NCBI GenBank assembly: GCA_022710975.1
Contig: JAKLGA010000005.1
Coordinates: 248,001 to 312,000, forward strand
Direction of reading: 5' to 3'
DNA length: 64,000 nt
Origin: Myxococcota bacterium
GTDB lineage: Bacteria > Myxococcota > B64-G9
This document shows positions 37,880 to 46,878 of the stretch, in pieces (the first letter of the stretch is position 1; every line of letters starts with the position of its first letter). The position numbers and the translations under genes are program-made. The notes below the pieces were generated by a model, which worked only from the letters and a program-made list of their open reading frames with translations, searched no databases and was not told the origin of the DNA.

Positions 37880-38730
37880 CGATGGTCCCAGCCGAGGGCC
37901 GCGGCGCTGGCGGCCTGGAGCTGGTCGTAGCCCACCAGCCGGATGCCGTGCGAGGCGATGAGCTCGGCGGTCTCCGGGTTGGTGAAGAACTCGAGGTCGA
38001 AGCCGCGCCGCTGCCACATGCCGCCGATGGCCCGCAGCTCCTCGCTGGGCTCGGCCGGGTGGGTGATGAGCTCGGTCACCCCGGGGGCGACCAGGCCGAA
38101 GAACTCCGTGTAGAAGGCGCGGCGCGCCTCGAGCGGGATGTCGTGGGTGTCGAACACCATGCGGTCGACCACGCACAGGCCGCGCGCCTGGAGCCGCTCC
38201 ACCCGCTCGGAGATGGCCTCTCGCAGGCACAGGTGGTACTCCTCGGCCAGGCGCAGGGCCAGCTCGTTGGTCTCCTCGCGGAAGTGGTAGATGCCCATGT
38301 GCGAGTCGAGGTGGGTGGGTCGCAGCCCGGCCCCGAGCACCCGCTCGATCTGGGCGCGCAGCTCGATCTCCATCTCGTCCAGCCGCATGCGCTCCAGGAA
38401 CTGCTCCATGCTCGCGTGCAGGTAGCCGTGCTCGTCCAGCAGCGAGGGCACCTTCTCGCGCGGGCTGACCGGCCCCCAGCGGTAGTGCTGCCACTCGCTG
38501 GTCGTGGTCAGGTGCACGCCCAGCTTGATGCGCGGGTTGCGCCGGGCCCGGGCGGCGAAGTCGTCGAACCAGGGGCAGGGGGCCATCACGGTGCAGGAGG
38601 TCACCAGGCCCTCCGACATGGCCCGCTCGACGCCCTGGTTGACCGCGCAGCACATGCCGGCGTCGTCGGCGTTGATGACCAACAGCTTCTCCCGGGGCCC
38701 GAAGCCCAGCCGCTCGTTGACGCTCAGCAT
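37876..38730 (-). CDS. YdjC/ChbG family carbohydrate deacetylase
   Basis: 284 aa. 'LLVINADDAGMCCAVNQGV' holds the catalytic/metal Asp pair (residues 22-23), 'IKLGVHLTTTSEW' a metal His (about 73) and 'PTHLDSHMGIYHF' the further metal His (about 144). ChbG/YdjC enzymes remove the N-acetyl group from chitobiose-type oligosaccharides before glycosidase cleavage. It sits between a GH4 glycosidase (1 nt upstream) and a ceramidase-like gene (4-nt overlap), which fits successive steps on an N-acetylated sugar. Soluble, cytoplasmic. Confidence 0.88.
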   Translation of the reverse strand: MLSVNERLGFGPREKLLVINADDAGMCCAVNQGVERAMSEGLVTSCTVMAPCPWFDDFAARARRNPRIKLGVHLTTTSEWQHYRWGPVSPREKVPSLLDEHGYLHASMEQFLERMRLDEMEIELRAQIERVLGAGLRPTHLDSHMGIYHFREETNELALRLAEEYHLCLREAISERVERLQARGLCVVDRMVFDTHDIPLEARRAFYTEFFGLVAPGVTELITHPAEPSEELRAIGGMWQRRGFDLEFFTNPETAELIASHGIRLVGYDQLQAASAAALGWDHR

Positions 38731-38731
38731 C

Positions 38732-40006
38732 TCAAGCCTCCCGCCAGGGCAGCCCGTGCACCCGGGCGATCTCGTCCGCGAGCTGCACCGCCAGCTCGGC
38801 GTCCCCCACCAGGGGGTGGTTGGTCAGGGCCAGGATGGCCTGCCGGCGGCTGCCCCGCACGGCGGCCTCGACGGCCAGCTCCTCGTAGGCCTTCACGTGC
38901 TGCAGCAGCCCCCGGATCTCCGGCCCCGGCGCGGCCACGGGCAGGGGGGTCGCGCCGCGGGCGTCCACGCGGCACTCGAGCTCGACCACCACCTCGGGCG
39001 GCAGGCAGGCGAGCGCGCCGGCGTTGCGCACGTTGAGCACGTGCCGCTCGCCCCGATCGCCGGCCAGGGCCTGCACCAGCTCCACCGCGGCCCGGCTGTA
39101 GTAGGCCCCGCCGCGCTTCTCCAGGGCGGCGGGCTTCGCGTGCTGGGAGGGATCGCGGTAGGTGGCCAGCAGCTCCGCCTCCACCTGCATGACCTCCTCG
39201 GCCCGGCTCCTGGGGCGGGCCAGCAGCTCCGCCAGCGCCCGGCGCGGCAGGTAGTAGTAGCGCAGGTACGAGGAGGGCAGCAGCCCCAGCGCCCGCACGA
39301 ACTCCGGCGGGTAGTCCAGCTCCTCGGGGATGTTGGCCGGCCGCCCCGCGCCCGCGAACTGCTCGAGGGCCCGGGGCAGCACGTCCTGCCCGTCGACCAG
39401 CACCCGGCGCACCCAGCTCAGGTGGTTCAAGCCCAGGTAGTCGAGCTGCACCCGCGCGGGCTCCACCCCCAGGAGCCTGGCGATGTCCATGCGCAGGTTG
39501 ATGGGGATGTTGCACAGCCCGATCACCCGCTCGCGCCCGTGCTTCAGCAGCGCCTCGGTCACCAGCCCCGAGGGGTTGGTGAAGTTGACCAGCCAGGCGT
39601 CCGGGCAGCGGACCTGCATGCGGCCGCACACCTCCAGCATGACCGGCACCGTGCGCAGCGCCTTGGCGAAGCCGCCCACCCCGGTGGTCTCCTGGCCGAT
39701 GAGCCCGTGGTCCAGCCCCAGGCGGGTGTCCAGGTGCCGGCCGCGCTGGCCCCCCACCCGCACCTGGGTGAGCACGAAGTCCGCGCCGTCCAGGCTCGCG
39801 TCGAGCGAGCCGGAGGCCTCCAGGCGGAGCGCGACCCCGGCGTGGGCGCGCATGCGCTCGCAGAACCCGGCCACCACCGCCAGGCGCTCGGCGTCGATGT
39901 CCATGAGGGACACGCAGGTGAGCCGCAGCCCGGCGGCGGCCTGGAGGAGGCCCTCCATGAGCTCGGGCGTGTAGGTGCTGCCCCCGCCCACCACGGCGAT
40001 CTTCAC
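38732..40006 (-). CDS. Glycoside hydrolase family 4 (6-phospho-beta-glucosidase-like)
   Basis: 424 aa from GTG 40006 with GAGGAG upstream. 'VKIAVVGGGSTYTPELMEGLL' binds NAD+; 'WLVNFTNPSGLVTEAL' and 'VIGLCNIPIN' with Cys165 and 'LGLNHLSW' with His195 supply the Mn-site ligands. GH4 enzymes use an unusual NAD+ and Mn2+ redox-elimination mechanism. The 'GGFAKALRTVPV' region matches the 6-phospho-beta-glucosidase branch, so a phosphorylated disaccharide is the likely substrate, although no PTS gene is visible here. First of a three-gene operon with ydjC-like and ceramidase-like genes. Confidence 0.9.
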   Translation of the reverse strand: MKIAVVGGGSTYTPELMEGLLQAAAGLRLTCVSLMDIDAERLAVVAGFCERMRAHAGVALRLEASGSLDASLDGADFVLTQVRVGGQRGRHLDTRLGLDHGLIGQETTGVGGFAKALRTVPVMLEVCGRMQVRCPDAWLVNFTNPSGLVTEALLKHGRERVIGLCNIPINLRMDIARLLGVEPARVQLDYLGLNHLSWVRRVLVDGQDVLPRALEQFAGAGRPANIPEELDYPPEFVRALGLLPSSYLRYYYLPRRALAELLARPRSRAEEVMQVEAELLATYRDPSQHAKPAALEKRGGAYYSRAAVELVQALAGDRGERHVLNVRNAGALACLPPEVVVELECRVDARGATPLPVAAPGPEIRGLLQHVKAYEELAVEAAVRGSRRQAILALTNHPLVGDAELAVQLADEIARVHGLPWREA

Positions 40007-40016
40007 GGGCGTCTCC

Positions 40017-41228
40017 TCACTCCACCTCGACCAGGGCGCAGTCGCCCTGGGCCAGTCCCCCGCAGATGGCCGCGGCCCCGCGCCCACCGCCCAGGCGGCG
40101 CAGCTCCAGCACCAGGCTCCCCAGGATGCGGGCCCCGCTGGCGCCGATGGGGTGGCCGATGGCGATGGCGCCGCCGTTCACGTTGACCCGCGCGCGCAGC
40201 TCCTCGAGATCGGCCCCGTCCCCCTCGGCCAGCAGCTTGGTCGACACCAGCGGCATGGCGGCGAAGGCCTCGTTGATCTCGATGCGCCTCAGATCCGCGA
40301 GCTTCCAGCCGGCCCGCGCGAGCGCCTTGCGGATGGCGGCCGCCGGCACGCTGGCGATCTGGCGCGGCGCCTCGGCCGTCGAGAACACCCCCACCAGCCG
40401 GGCCAGCACGGGCAGCCCGAGCGCCCCGGCGCGGGCCCGGGTGGCCAGCGCCAGGCCGGCCGCGCCGGCGTCCAGCCCGGGGGCGTTGCCGGCCGTGCAG
40501 GTGGGGCTGCCGTACACGGTGGGCAGCGCGGCCAGGGCCTCCAGGCTGGAGTCCGGCCGCGGCAGCTCGTCGGCCGTGACGCGGGTCGTCGCCCCGCGCC
40601 GGCCGGGCACCTCCAGGGGGACGAGCTCCGCCTCCAGGTGGCCCGCCCGCAGCGCGGCCTGGTAGCGCTCCTGGCTGCGGAGCGCCCAGCGATCCTGCAG
40701 CTCCCGGTCGACCCCGTGCTCGAGGGCCACCTCGCCCGCGTCCACGCTGACCGGGTTGTAGCGCTTGTAGGCCATGCCCTGCAGCGGATCCTCCAGGCTG
40801 GCCCCGCCGACCCGCAGGCCCCAGCGCAGCCCCTGGGCCACGTGCGGGGTGCGGCTCATGTTGTCGGTGCCGCCGGCGATGGCCACCCCGGCCTCCCCCA
40901 GCCTGAGCGAGCGCCAGGCCCACTGGCAGGCGCTCAGGCCCGAGCAGCAGGCCCGGTCCAGGGTGATCGAGGGTCGATCGACCGGCAGGCCCGCGCCCAG
41001 CAGGACCTGGCGGGCCACCACGGCCGCCACCGCCTGGGTCTCGGCCGGGATGCAGCAGCCGAGCGCCAGCTCGTCCACCTGCGCCTCGGAGAGCGAGGCG
41101 CGCTCGAGCAGCGCGCGCACCATCCGCACGCCGAGCTCCACGGCCGGCATGTCCTTGAGCGCCCCGCCGAACTTGCCGAAGGGGGTGCGGGCGTAAGCGC
41201 AGATGACCACGTCGTCCTGGTGTGCCAC
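40017..41228 (-). CDS. Acetyl-CoA acetyltransferase (thiolase)
   Basis: 403 aa from GTG 41228 with GAGGGGG upstream. The nucleophile is in 'ITLDRACCSGLSA' (Cys94 aligns with the C-x-S-G position), the His in 'NVNGGAIAIGHPIGASGARI' and the second Cys in 'AAICGGLAQG', all three catalytic residues present. 'RTPFGKFGGALKDMPAVELG' is the typical start. It forms or cleaves acetoacetyl-CoA or longer 3-ketoacyl-CoA; the choice cannot be made here. It lies 11 nt after the pseudokinase gene and 10 nt before the GH4 gene, all on the minus strand. Confidence 0.92.
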   Translation of the reverse strand: MAHQDDVVICAYARTPFGKFGGALKDMPAVELGVRMVRALLERASLSEAQVDELALGCCIPAETQAVAAVVARQVLLGAGLPVDRPSITLDRACCSGLSACQWAWRSLRLGEAGVAIAGGTDNMSRTPHVAQGLRWGLRVGGASLEDPLQGMAYKRYNPVSVDAGEVALEHGVDRELQDRWALRSQERYQAALRAGHLEAELVPLEVPGRRGATTRVTADELPRPDSSLEALAALPTVYGSPTCTAGNAPGLDAGAAGLALATRARAGALGLPVLARLVGVFSTAEAPRQIASVPAAAIRKALARAGWKLADLRRIEINEAFAAMPLVSTKLLAEGDGADLEELRARVNVNGGAIAIGHPIGASGARILGSLVLELRRLGGGRGAAAICGGLAQGDCALVEVE

Positions 41229-41239
41229 GCGGACCCCCT

Positions 41240-43081
41240 CTAGCGGCCGCCGCGCCGCCTGGGCTTCGCCGGTTTCCTGGGTTTCTCCAGCGTCTTCTCC
41301 AGCGTCAGCGGGGCGGCGGGATCGTCGGGCCAGTCGGCCGGCTTCAGCGTGCTCTTGTGCGGCGCGTACCCGCGCAGCACGAGCTGCAGGGCGTGGTCCC
41401 GCGAGGCGTCCACCCGCGGGAGCTCGAGCGGGGTCAGCCCGACCTTCTTGCCGTCCAGCCACACGATCGCCTTCGGCGGCGTGCTCTTCACCGCCAGGGT
41501 GCCCTGGCGCACCTCCAGGCTCTGGGCGATCTCCGCCGGCGCGTCCTTGACCAGGACGACGTCGCCCTCCCAGGGCAGGTGGCCGGGGGCGACCAGCCGC
41601 ACCCGGTGGGTGCCGGCGCGCAGGCCGAGCAGGGCCGGCGGCTCGCCCTCGGGCTGCACGGGATCCCCGTCGACGAAGACCGCCACCAGGCTCGGCTGCA
41701 CCTTGAGGGCCACCGGCCCGGAGAAGGCCGTCTCGGTCGGCGCGGCGACCGTCGAGGCGTCGGGCTGGCCGAGCTCGGGGCCCGAGGACAGGCTGCTGAG
41801 CAGGGCGGCGATCAGCGCCCCGCCCAGCGCCAGCACGCCCAGCACGATGGCGACCGCCTTCCAGGTGCGTTTGCGGCCGAGCCCGCCCTCCTCCACCGCC
41901 ATGACCGTCGAGCCATCGGCGAACCGGCCGCGCGGGGCCCGCATCACCGGGTCGGTGGGATCGGGCCGCGGGGCGGTCTCGAGCAGCGTGCCGACGACCG
42001 GCGCCGGGGCCGCCACCGCGGCGAGCAGCGGGTCCTCCGGGGCGCCCTCCGCGGGCGGGGCGCCGGGCTCCAGGCGCTCCAGCTTCTCGCCCTGGGCGAA
42101 CCAGTGGCTGGTGGCCTCGCCGAAGGCGAACGACGCCCGGCCCGAGACCTGCCGGGCGCGGCCCGACAGGACCTCCACCAGGTAGCGCGCCAGCCCCGCC
42201 GGCTCCACCGGCTTGGACCAGCTCGCCAGCACCTCCACCAGCCGGGCGCGGAACTCGCGGGCCGAGGCGGGCCGCTCGCCGGCCGCGGGGGAGGTGGCGC
42301 GCACCACCAGCTCGTCGAGCGCGGGCGGGATGTCCGTGTGCACCCGGGAGGGAGGGTTCTCGCGCACCGCGCGCGCCACGGCCTGGGTGGCCGCGGGCCC
42401 GGCCTGGACGTGCAGCTTGCGGCCGGTCAGCACCTCGTACAGCACGGTCCCGACCGAGAACAGGTCGGCGCGGAAGTCGGTCGGCGCGCGGGCCAGCACC
42501 TCGGGCGCCAGGTAGGTCAGCCCGCCGGCGAACATGCCGGGCCGGGTGGTGGCGGTGCGCGAGGTGGCCAGCGCCAGCCCGAAGTCCACCAGCTTCACCT
42601 GGCCCGCGGCGGACAGCACGATGTTCTGGGGGCAGATGTTGCGGTGCACCACCCCCAGCTTGAGCCCGAACGGATCGGTCAGCTCGTGGGCGTAGGTCAG
42701 CCCCTGCAGCACCTCGGCCAGGACGTGCAGCCCGACGGTGGGCTGGAAGCGCACGCCCTGCTCGATGGTGGCCTGCAGCGCGGAGCCCAGGTTGGTGCCC
42801 TGGATGTACTCCATGGCGATGTACAGGCTCTCACCCTCGCGGCCCCACTCGTAGACCCGGGCGATGTTCGGGTGCTGCAGCACGGTGGCCAGGCGGGCCT
42901 CGTCCAGGAAGGGCCCGGCGAAGGCCGGGTCGCTGGCCAGCTCGTCCCGGATGCGTTTCACCACCACCTGCACCTCGGACCCGTCGGCGGCCCGGGTCAC
43001 GGCCCGGTGCAGCTCGGCCAGGGGACCGGAGGACAGCGTCTCGAGCAGGACGTACCGGCCGAATGGGGTGCCTTGGCTCAT
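41240..43081 (-). CDS. Predicted Ser/Thr pseudokinase with transmembrane segment and PEGA repeats
   Basis: 613 aa. A kinase-like domain spans about residues 5-270. The VAIK-type Lys (Lys42 in VVVKRI), the C-helix Glu (about 61), DFG (166-168, VDFGLA) and APE (YLAPEV) are present. However, the catalytic loop reads HRNICPQN (His146-Arg147-Asn148) in place of HRD-x-K-x-x-N, so the catalytic Asp is Asn and the loop Lys is Cys, and the glycine loop (SSGPLAEL) is degraded. I read the codon for residue 148 as AAC. Catalysis is therefore unlikely. After a linker come a transmembrane segment (about 395-420) and two PEGA repeats ('AVFVDGDPVQPEGE', 'IVWLDGKKVGLTPLEL'). It sits 34 nt after the receiver/J-domain gene. 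Confidence 0.85.
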   Translation of the reverse strand: MSQGTPFGRYVLLETLSSGPLAELHRAVTRAADGSEVQVVVKRIRDELASDPAFAGPFLDEARLATVLQHPNIARVYEWGREGESLYIAMEYIQGTNLGSALQATIEQGVRFQPTVGLHVLAEVLQGLTYAHELTDPFGLKLGVVHRNICPQNIVLSAAGQVKLVDFGLALATSRTATTRPGMFAGGLTYLAPEVLARAPTDFRADLFSVGTVLYEVLTGRKLHVQAGPAATQAVARAVRENPPSRVHTDIPPALDELVVRATSPAAGERPASAREFRARLVEVLASWSKPVEPAGLARYLVEVLSGRARQVSGRASFAFGEATSHWFAQGEKLERLEPGAPPAEGAPEDPLLAAVAAPAPVVGTLLETAPRPDPTDPVMRAPRGRFADGSTVMAVEEGGLGRKRTWKAVAIVLGVLALGGALIAALLSSLSSGPELGQPDASTVAAPTETAFSGPVALKVQPSLVAVFVDGDPVQPEGEPPALLGLRAGTHRVRLVAPGHLPWEGDVVLVKDAPAEIAQSLEVRQGTLAVKSTPPKAIVWLDGKKVGLTPLELPRVDASRDHALQLVLRGYAPHKSTLKPADWPDDPAAPLTLEKTLEKPRKPAKPRRRGGR

Positions 43082-43115
43082 GCTTGTCTCGCGCGGACGT
43101 CGCCGGCGGGGCGGC

Positions 43116-45272
43116 TCACGGGCTCCGCTTCTTGCCCTGCCGGGCCAGGTTGATCAGCCGGAGCTCGCGCAGGGCCTCGGTGCAGTCGGGGTTGCACTGG
43201 ATGGCCTTCTCGAACTCGTGCTCCGCCATCTCGCGGTAGTTCATCGCCTTGTAGATGTAGCCCAGGAACAGGTAGGCCTTGTCGATCTTGGGGTTGAGCG
43301 AGATGGCCTGGCTGAGCTGGTCGCGCGCCACGCGCACGGCCTCCTCGCTCTTGGGATCGCTCTGGAAGGTGGCCCAGCCGAGGAAGGCGCGGAACTCGCC
43401 CTCGTCCGGGCAGAGGTGCGAGGCCTCGGCGAAGAGCTCCCGGGCCCGGGCGTACTCGCGCTTGCGCAGCGCGGCCTCGCCCTGCTGGAACACGCCCTCG
43501 GCGGTCAGGATCTTGGACACCTCGTTGGACACGCCGCTCTTCTGGCCGGAGGTCAGCGCCTTCACGTACTCGCGCCGGCGCTCGTCGTCGGTCAGCACGT
43601 CGTGGGCGTGGGACACGAGGTTGAACAGCTCGTCGGCCAGGTTGCGCACCTCGATGGAGGCGCCCGCGTACAGCCGATCCGGGTGGTACTGCTTGGCCAG
43701 CGCGAAGTAGGCCTTCTTGATCTCCGCCATGCTGGCGTTCTTGGAGACGCCCAGCACCTCGAAGTGGTCGCGCTTCTTGAGCTCGACGATCTCGCGCGCC
43801 AGCTGCTCCCGCAGCGAGCGCTCCTCGGCGGTCAGGTTGCTGGCCAGCGGCGCGTCCGGGCCGGACAGCACGGGCACCGGCACCCCGCCGGTCTCCGCCA
43901 GCCGGGTGGTGATGCGGTCGGTGGCCAGCCGCTCGCCGTCGTCCTCCGGACCCGCCGCCGGCGGGGGCTCCGGGCTGGCGGACCGGCCGCGCACGGGCAC
44001 GGGCGGCGGGCGCGGCGGCGCCGGCAGATCGGCCGCGGCGGCCACCTCCTGCCCGCCGCTGGCGGCCGTCTCCAGGGTGACCATGCCGGCCGCCAGCAGG
44101 GCGTAGACCAGGGGGTACACCCGGGCCTGCTCCAGCCCCAGGTCGAGGATCTGGCGCAGGGTGAGCGTACCGTCCAGGCGGCCGACGAAGCGCTCCTCGC
44201 CGGGGTCGAGGCCCATGTCCTGGAAGCGGAACAGCGGGTCCGGGTGCGGCACCACGTAGCGGTCGAGCGCGCGGTCGAGCAGCCGCTGCAGGCGGGCGAG
44301 CGGGTAGCGCAGCACGCCCTGCTTGATGAGCGCGGCCGTGGTCTCGTCCAGCGAGATGGTGGCCGGGGGCGCCGAGCTGGCCGGGTTGTACTGGAACTCG
44401 CCGTCCTCCCAGTCGAACAGATCGAACAGCTTCGCCTGGAGCTGCAGCTCGAGGGCGTACTGCAGGTTGTGGGGCGAGATGGAGCCCATGTCGATCAGCA
44501 CCGTGCCCTGCTGGCGCTTGGACTCCTTCATGCGCCGGATGGACTCCTCGCAGTCCTTCTCGGAGATCATCCGCTCGCGCACCATGACCTTGCCCAGGCA
44601 CTCGTTGAGCAGGTTGGACTTGATGAAGGTCGGGTAGCCCGACTTGAAGTAGACGATCTTCTTGACCTTGTCGCGCCGGAGCAGCAGCGCGCCGTCGGCC
44701 TTCTCCCGGTACATGTCGGCCAGCAGCTCGGCGAAGGAGCGCTCGGCCAGCGAGCCGCGGCGCACCGAGCGGCCGAAGTCCTTCTCGCGCGCCTCCACGT
44801 CCTCCGTCTCGGCGTGGCTGTCGGGGCTGGCGAAGGACTCGGGCGAGCGCGAGTCCACCGCCCGGCGCTCGGCCGCGGCCGCCACCGGCGAGGGGTACTC
44901 GGCCCCGAAGGTCTCTCGCAGGATCGCCAGCAACCGCTCGATCTCCAGCGGCTTGTCCAGGTAGTCGAGCACGCCGTACTTGCGCCTGGCCTCCTCGCGG
45001 TGGTTCACCCCGCGGTAGATGCCGCTCAGCATGACGATGGGCACACCCGCGCCCTGGGGCAGCTTGCGGATGCGCTCGGCCACCTGGAAGCCGTTCATCA
45101 CCGGGATGAGGATGTCCAGCAGCACCAGGTCGATGGGCTTGGACTCGTACGAGCGCAGGGCCCACTCGCCGTCCTTCTCGCACACCACCCGGAAGCCCTC
45201 GCCCTCGAGGAGCTCCTGGAGCATCTTCTGCACCGACTTGTCGTCCTCGACGACCAGGATGGTCTTGCTCAC
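43116..45272 (-). CDS. Receiver-DUF4388-like-J-domain-TPR signalling protein
   Basis: 718 aa. Receiver domain at 1-120: 'ILVVEDDKSV', phospho-Asp in 'IDLVLLDILIPVMNG', Ser in 'IVMLSGIYRG' and Lys in 'DYLDKPLE'. About 180-420 resembles the DUF4388/PatA-type domain ('SFAELLADMYREKADGALLLRRDKVKKIVYFKSGYPTFI'). A J-domain (about 502-575) keeps the HPD motif (AKQYHPDRLY), so it could stimulate Hsp70. The last 130 aa are TPR repeats ('KAYLFLGYIYKAMNYREMAEHEFEKAI'). Start is GTG 45272, giving VSKTILVVEDD with GGGAGG upstream; an ATG at 45314 would prefix a disordered stretch. It precedes the pseudokinase gene. Confidence 0.88.
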   Translation of the reverse strand: MSKTILVVEDDKSVQKMLQELLEGEGFRVVCEKDGEWALRSYESKPIDLVLLDILIPVMNGFQVAERIRKLPQGAGVPIVMLSGIYRGVNHREEARRKYGVLDYLDKPLEIERLLAILRETFGAEYPSPVAAAAERRAVDSRSPESFASPDSHAETEDVEAREKDFGRSVRRGSLAERSFAELLADMYREKADGALLLRRDKVKKIVYFKSGYPTFIKSNLLNECLGKVMVRERMISEKDCEESIRRMKESKRQQGTVLIDMGSISPHNLQYALELQLQAKLFDLFDWEDGEFQYNPASSAPPATISLDETTAALIKQGVLRYPLARLQRLLDRALDRYVVPHPDPLFRFQDMGLDPGEERFVGRLDGTLTLRQILDLGLEQARVYPLVYALLAAGMVTLETAASGGQEVAAAADLPAPPRPPPVPVRGRSASPEPPPAAGPEDDGERLATDRITTRLAETGGVPVPVLSGPDAPLASNLTAEERSLREQLAREIVELKKRDHFEVLGVSKNASMAEIKKAYFALAKQYHPDRLYAGASIEVRNLADELFNLVSHAHDVLTDDERRREYVKALTSGQKSGVSNEVSKILTAEGVFQQGEAALRKREYARARELFAEASHLCPDEGEFRAFLGWATFQSDPKSEEAVRVARDQLSQAISLNPKIDKAYLFLGYIYKAMNYREMAEHEFEKAIQCNPDCTEALRELRLINLARQGKKRSP

Positions 45273-45332
45273 ACGTCGCCTCCCGGAACCGGGCGAAATG
45301 CCAAGTGGAAGCACCGGGTTGTTTGCGGGGGG

Positions 45333-45363
45333 ATGATACCACGCGAAACCGCGGGCAGGTCAA
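45333..45363 (-). promoter_or_regulatory. Putative promoter of the receiver/J-domain operon
   Basis: Minus strand TTGACC (45363-45358, five of six), 19-nt spacer, TATCAT (45338-45333, five of six). The GTG start is about 60 nt downstream. The spacer is longer than optimal. Confidence 0.45.
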
Positions 45364-45409
45364 CCTCCGCGGCGCGACAGGGCGGGTGGCCGGGCCGGGC
45401 CGCGCCCCC

Positions 45410-46837
45410 TCAGGACCGGGCGGCCGCGGGCTCCGCGAAGGGGTGGCCGCCGGGGGCCTGGCGGGCGGCGCGCAGCAGCGATCGGTTCTCGCTGCGCCAG
45501 CGGCGGACCTGGTTGCGGGCGTACAGGCTCATCAGCATGCGGTCCAGCCGCCCCCGGCCGAGGTGGGCGAGCGAGCGCGGCACCGAGTACACCCGGGCCA
45601 TGGCGCGGAAGGCCTCGTCCATCAGGCTGAAGGCCGACATGCGCGCCGGGCGGTACACCGCGTGGTGGCAGCCGAACTTCGACCAGTCCCGGGTCAGGAT
45701 GCGCCCCGCGGCCTCCATCTCGGCGAACATCTCGGTCCCGGGCAGCGGGGTGAGGATCAGGAACTGCACGCTCTCGAGGTCCTCCTGCAGGGCGAACTCC
45801 GCCGTGCGGCGGATGGTCCCCACGTCGTCCGTGTCCGCGCCCAGCACGAACATGCCGTGCACCCACATGCCGTGCGCGTGGAAGGCGCGCACGGCCTGCC
45901 GGATGTCGTCCAGCGCCTGGCGCTTGTGCAGCAGCGCCAGCGACTCGTCGTTGACCGACTCGAAGCCGACGTACAGGTGGGCGCAGCCCGCGCGCCGCAT
46001 CAGCCGGAGCAGCTCCGCATCCCGGGCCGCGCGCACCGACACCTGGGCGCTCCAGCGGGGCAGGAACACGCCCCGGGAGAGCAGGTGCTCGAGCAGGCGC
46101 TTGGCCCGGACGGGCGAGGCGGCGAAGTTGTCGTCGTAGAAGAACACGTAGTCGCCCTGGCCCCGGTGGCGATCGAGCTCGTCCGCGACACGCTCCGGCG
46201 ACATGTAGCGCATCCTGTGCCCGAACATGGGGGTCACCGAGCAGAAGGTGCAGTGGTGCGGGCAGCCGCGCGAGGTCTGCACCGGGATCACCCCGCGCTG
46301 GAACCAGTCGCCCCGGCGGCCCGCGAGCAGCGAGAAGTCCGGCACCGGCACCTGATCGAGGTCCAGGTTCGGCGGCGGCAGGGGGTTGTGGTGCAGCCCG
46401 GCGCCGTCCTGCCAGGACAGGCCTGGCACCGCGGCCAGGTCACCGTCCGGCTTGGCCAGCGCGTCCAGCAGCCGCGGGAAGCTCTGCTCCGCCTCCCCCC
46501 GCACCACGAGGTCGGCGTGCTCCAGCCCCTCCTCCGCCATGAAGGTCGGGTGCGCGCCGCCCAGCACCACGGTCTTGCCCAGCGCCCGGGCCCGGTCCGC
46601 CAGCCGGTAGGCCGCCATGGCGGTGCACGAGATGGTCGAGATGCACACCAGGTCCGCGCCCTCCAGGGCGGCCTGCTCGAGCGCCTTCATCTCCTCGAAG
46701 TAGATGCGCACCGACAGGCCCCGCGCCCGGGCGATCGAGCCCAGGATGGGCAGGCCCAGCCGGGGCAGCAGGTAGCGCGAGTAGATGTGGCTGCCAGGGG
46801 CCTTGGGCTCGACCATGACCACGTTTCGAATTTCCAT
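45410..46837 (-). CDS. Radical SAM protein with N-terminal B12-binding-like domain
   Basis: 475 aa. An N-terminal Rossmann-type domain (about 1-140) resembles B12-binding domains, but the DxHxxG cobalamin motif is not evident. The radical SAM core has 'TSRGCPHHCTFCSVTPMFG' with Cys192, Cys196, Cys199 (CxxxCxxC) for the 4Fe-4S cluster. Later blocks ('FYDDNFAASPVRAKRLLEHLL', 'VGFESVNDESLALLHKRQ', 'GMFVLGADTDDVGTIRRTAEFA') match the B12-type radical SAM group that includes many enzymes of unknown substrate. Start at 46837 follows GGAGGCAGGG. Its upstream region holds a palindrome that is likely a TetR operator. Confidence 0.85.
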   Translation of the reverse strand: MEIRNVVMVEPKAPGSHIYSRYLLPRLGLPILGSIARARGLSVRIYFEEMKALEQAALEGADLVCISTISCTAMAAYRLADRARALGKTVVLGGAHPTFMAEEGLEHADLVVRGEAEQSFPRLLDALAKPDGDLAAVPGLSWQDGAGLHHNPLPPPNLDLDQVPVPDFSLLAGRRGDWFQRGVIPVQTSRGCPHHCTFCSVTPMFGHRMRYMSPERVADELDRHRGQGDYVFFYDDNFAASPVRAKRLLEHLLSRGVFLPRWSAQVSVRAARDAELLRLMRRAGCAHLYVGFESVNDESLALLHKRQALDDIRQAVRAFHAHGMWVHGMFVLGADTDDVGTIRRTAEFALQEDLESVQFLILTPLPGTEMFAEMEAAGRILTRDWSKFGCHHAVYRPARMSAFSLMDEAFRAMARVYSVPRSLAHLGRGRLDRMLMSLYARNQVRRWRSENRSLLRAARQAPGGHPFAEPAAARS

Positions 46838-46850
46838 CCCTGCCTCCATG

Positions 46851-46871
46851 AACCAACCGGTTGGTTGACTG
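46851..46871. promoter_or_regulatory. Likely TetR operator 1 (upstream of the radical SAM gene)
   Basis: AACCAACCGGTTGGTT (46851-46866) is a perfect 16-bp palindrome. With the following bases it gives CAACC (46854-46858), 4 nt, GGTTGACTG (46863-46871), which matches operator 2 near 47745. It lies about 14-34 nt before the radical SAM ATG, in position to block transcription or initiation. Confidence 0.6.
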
Positions 46872-46878
46872 ATCGGGC

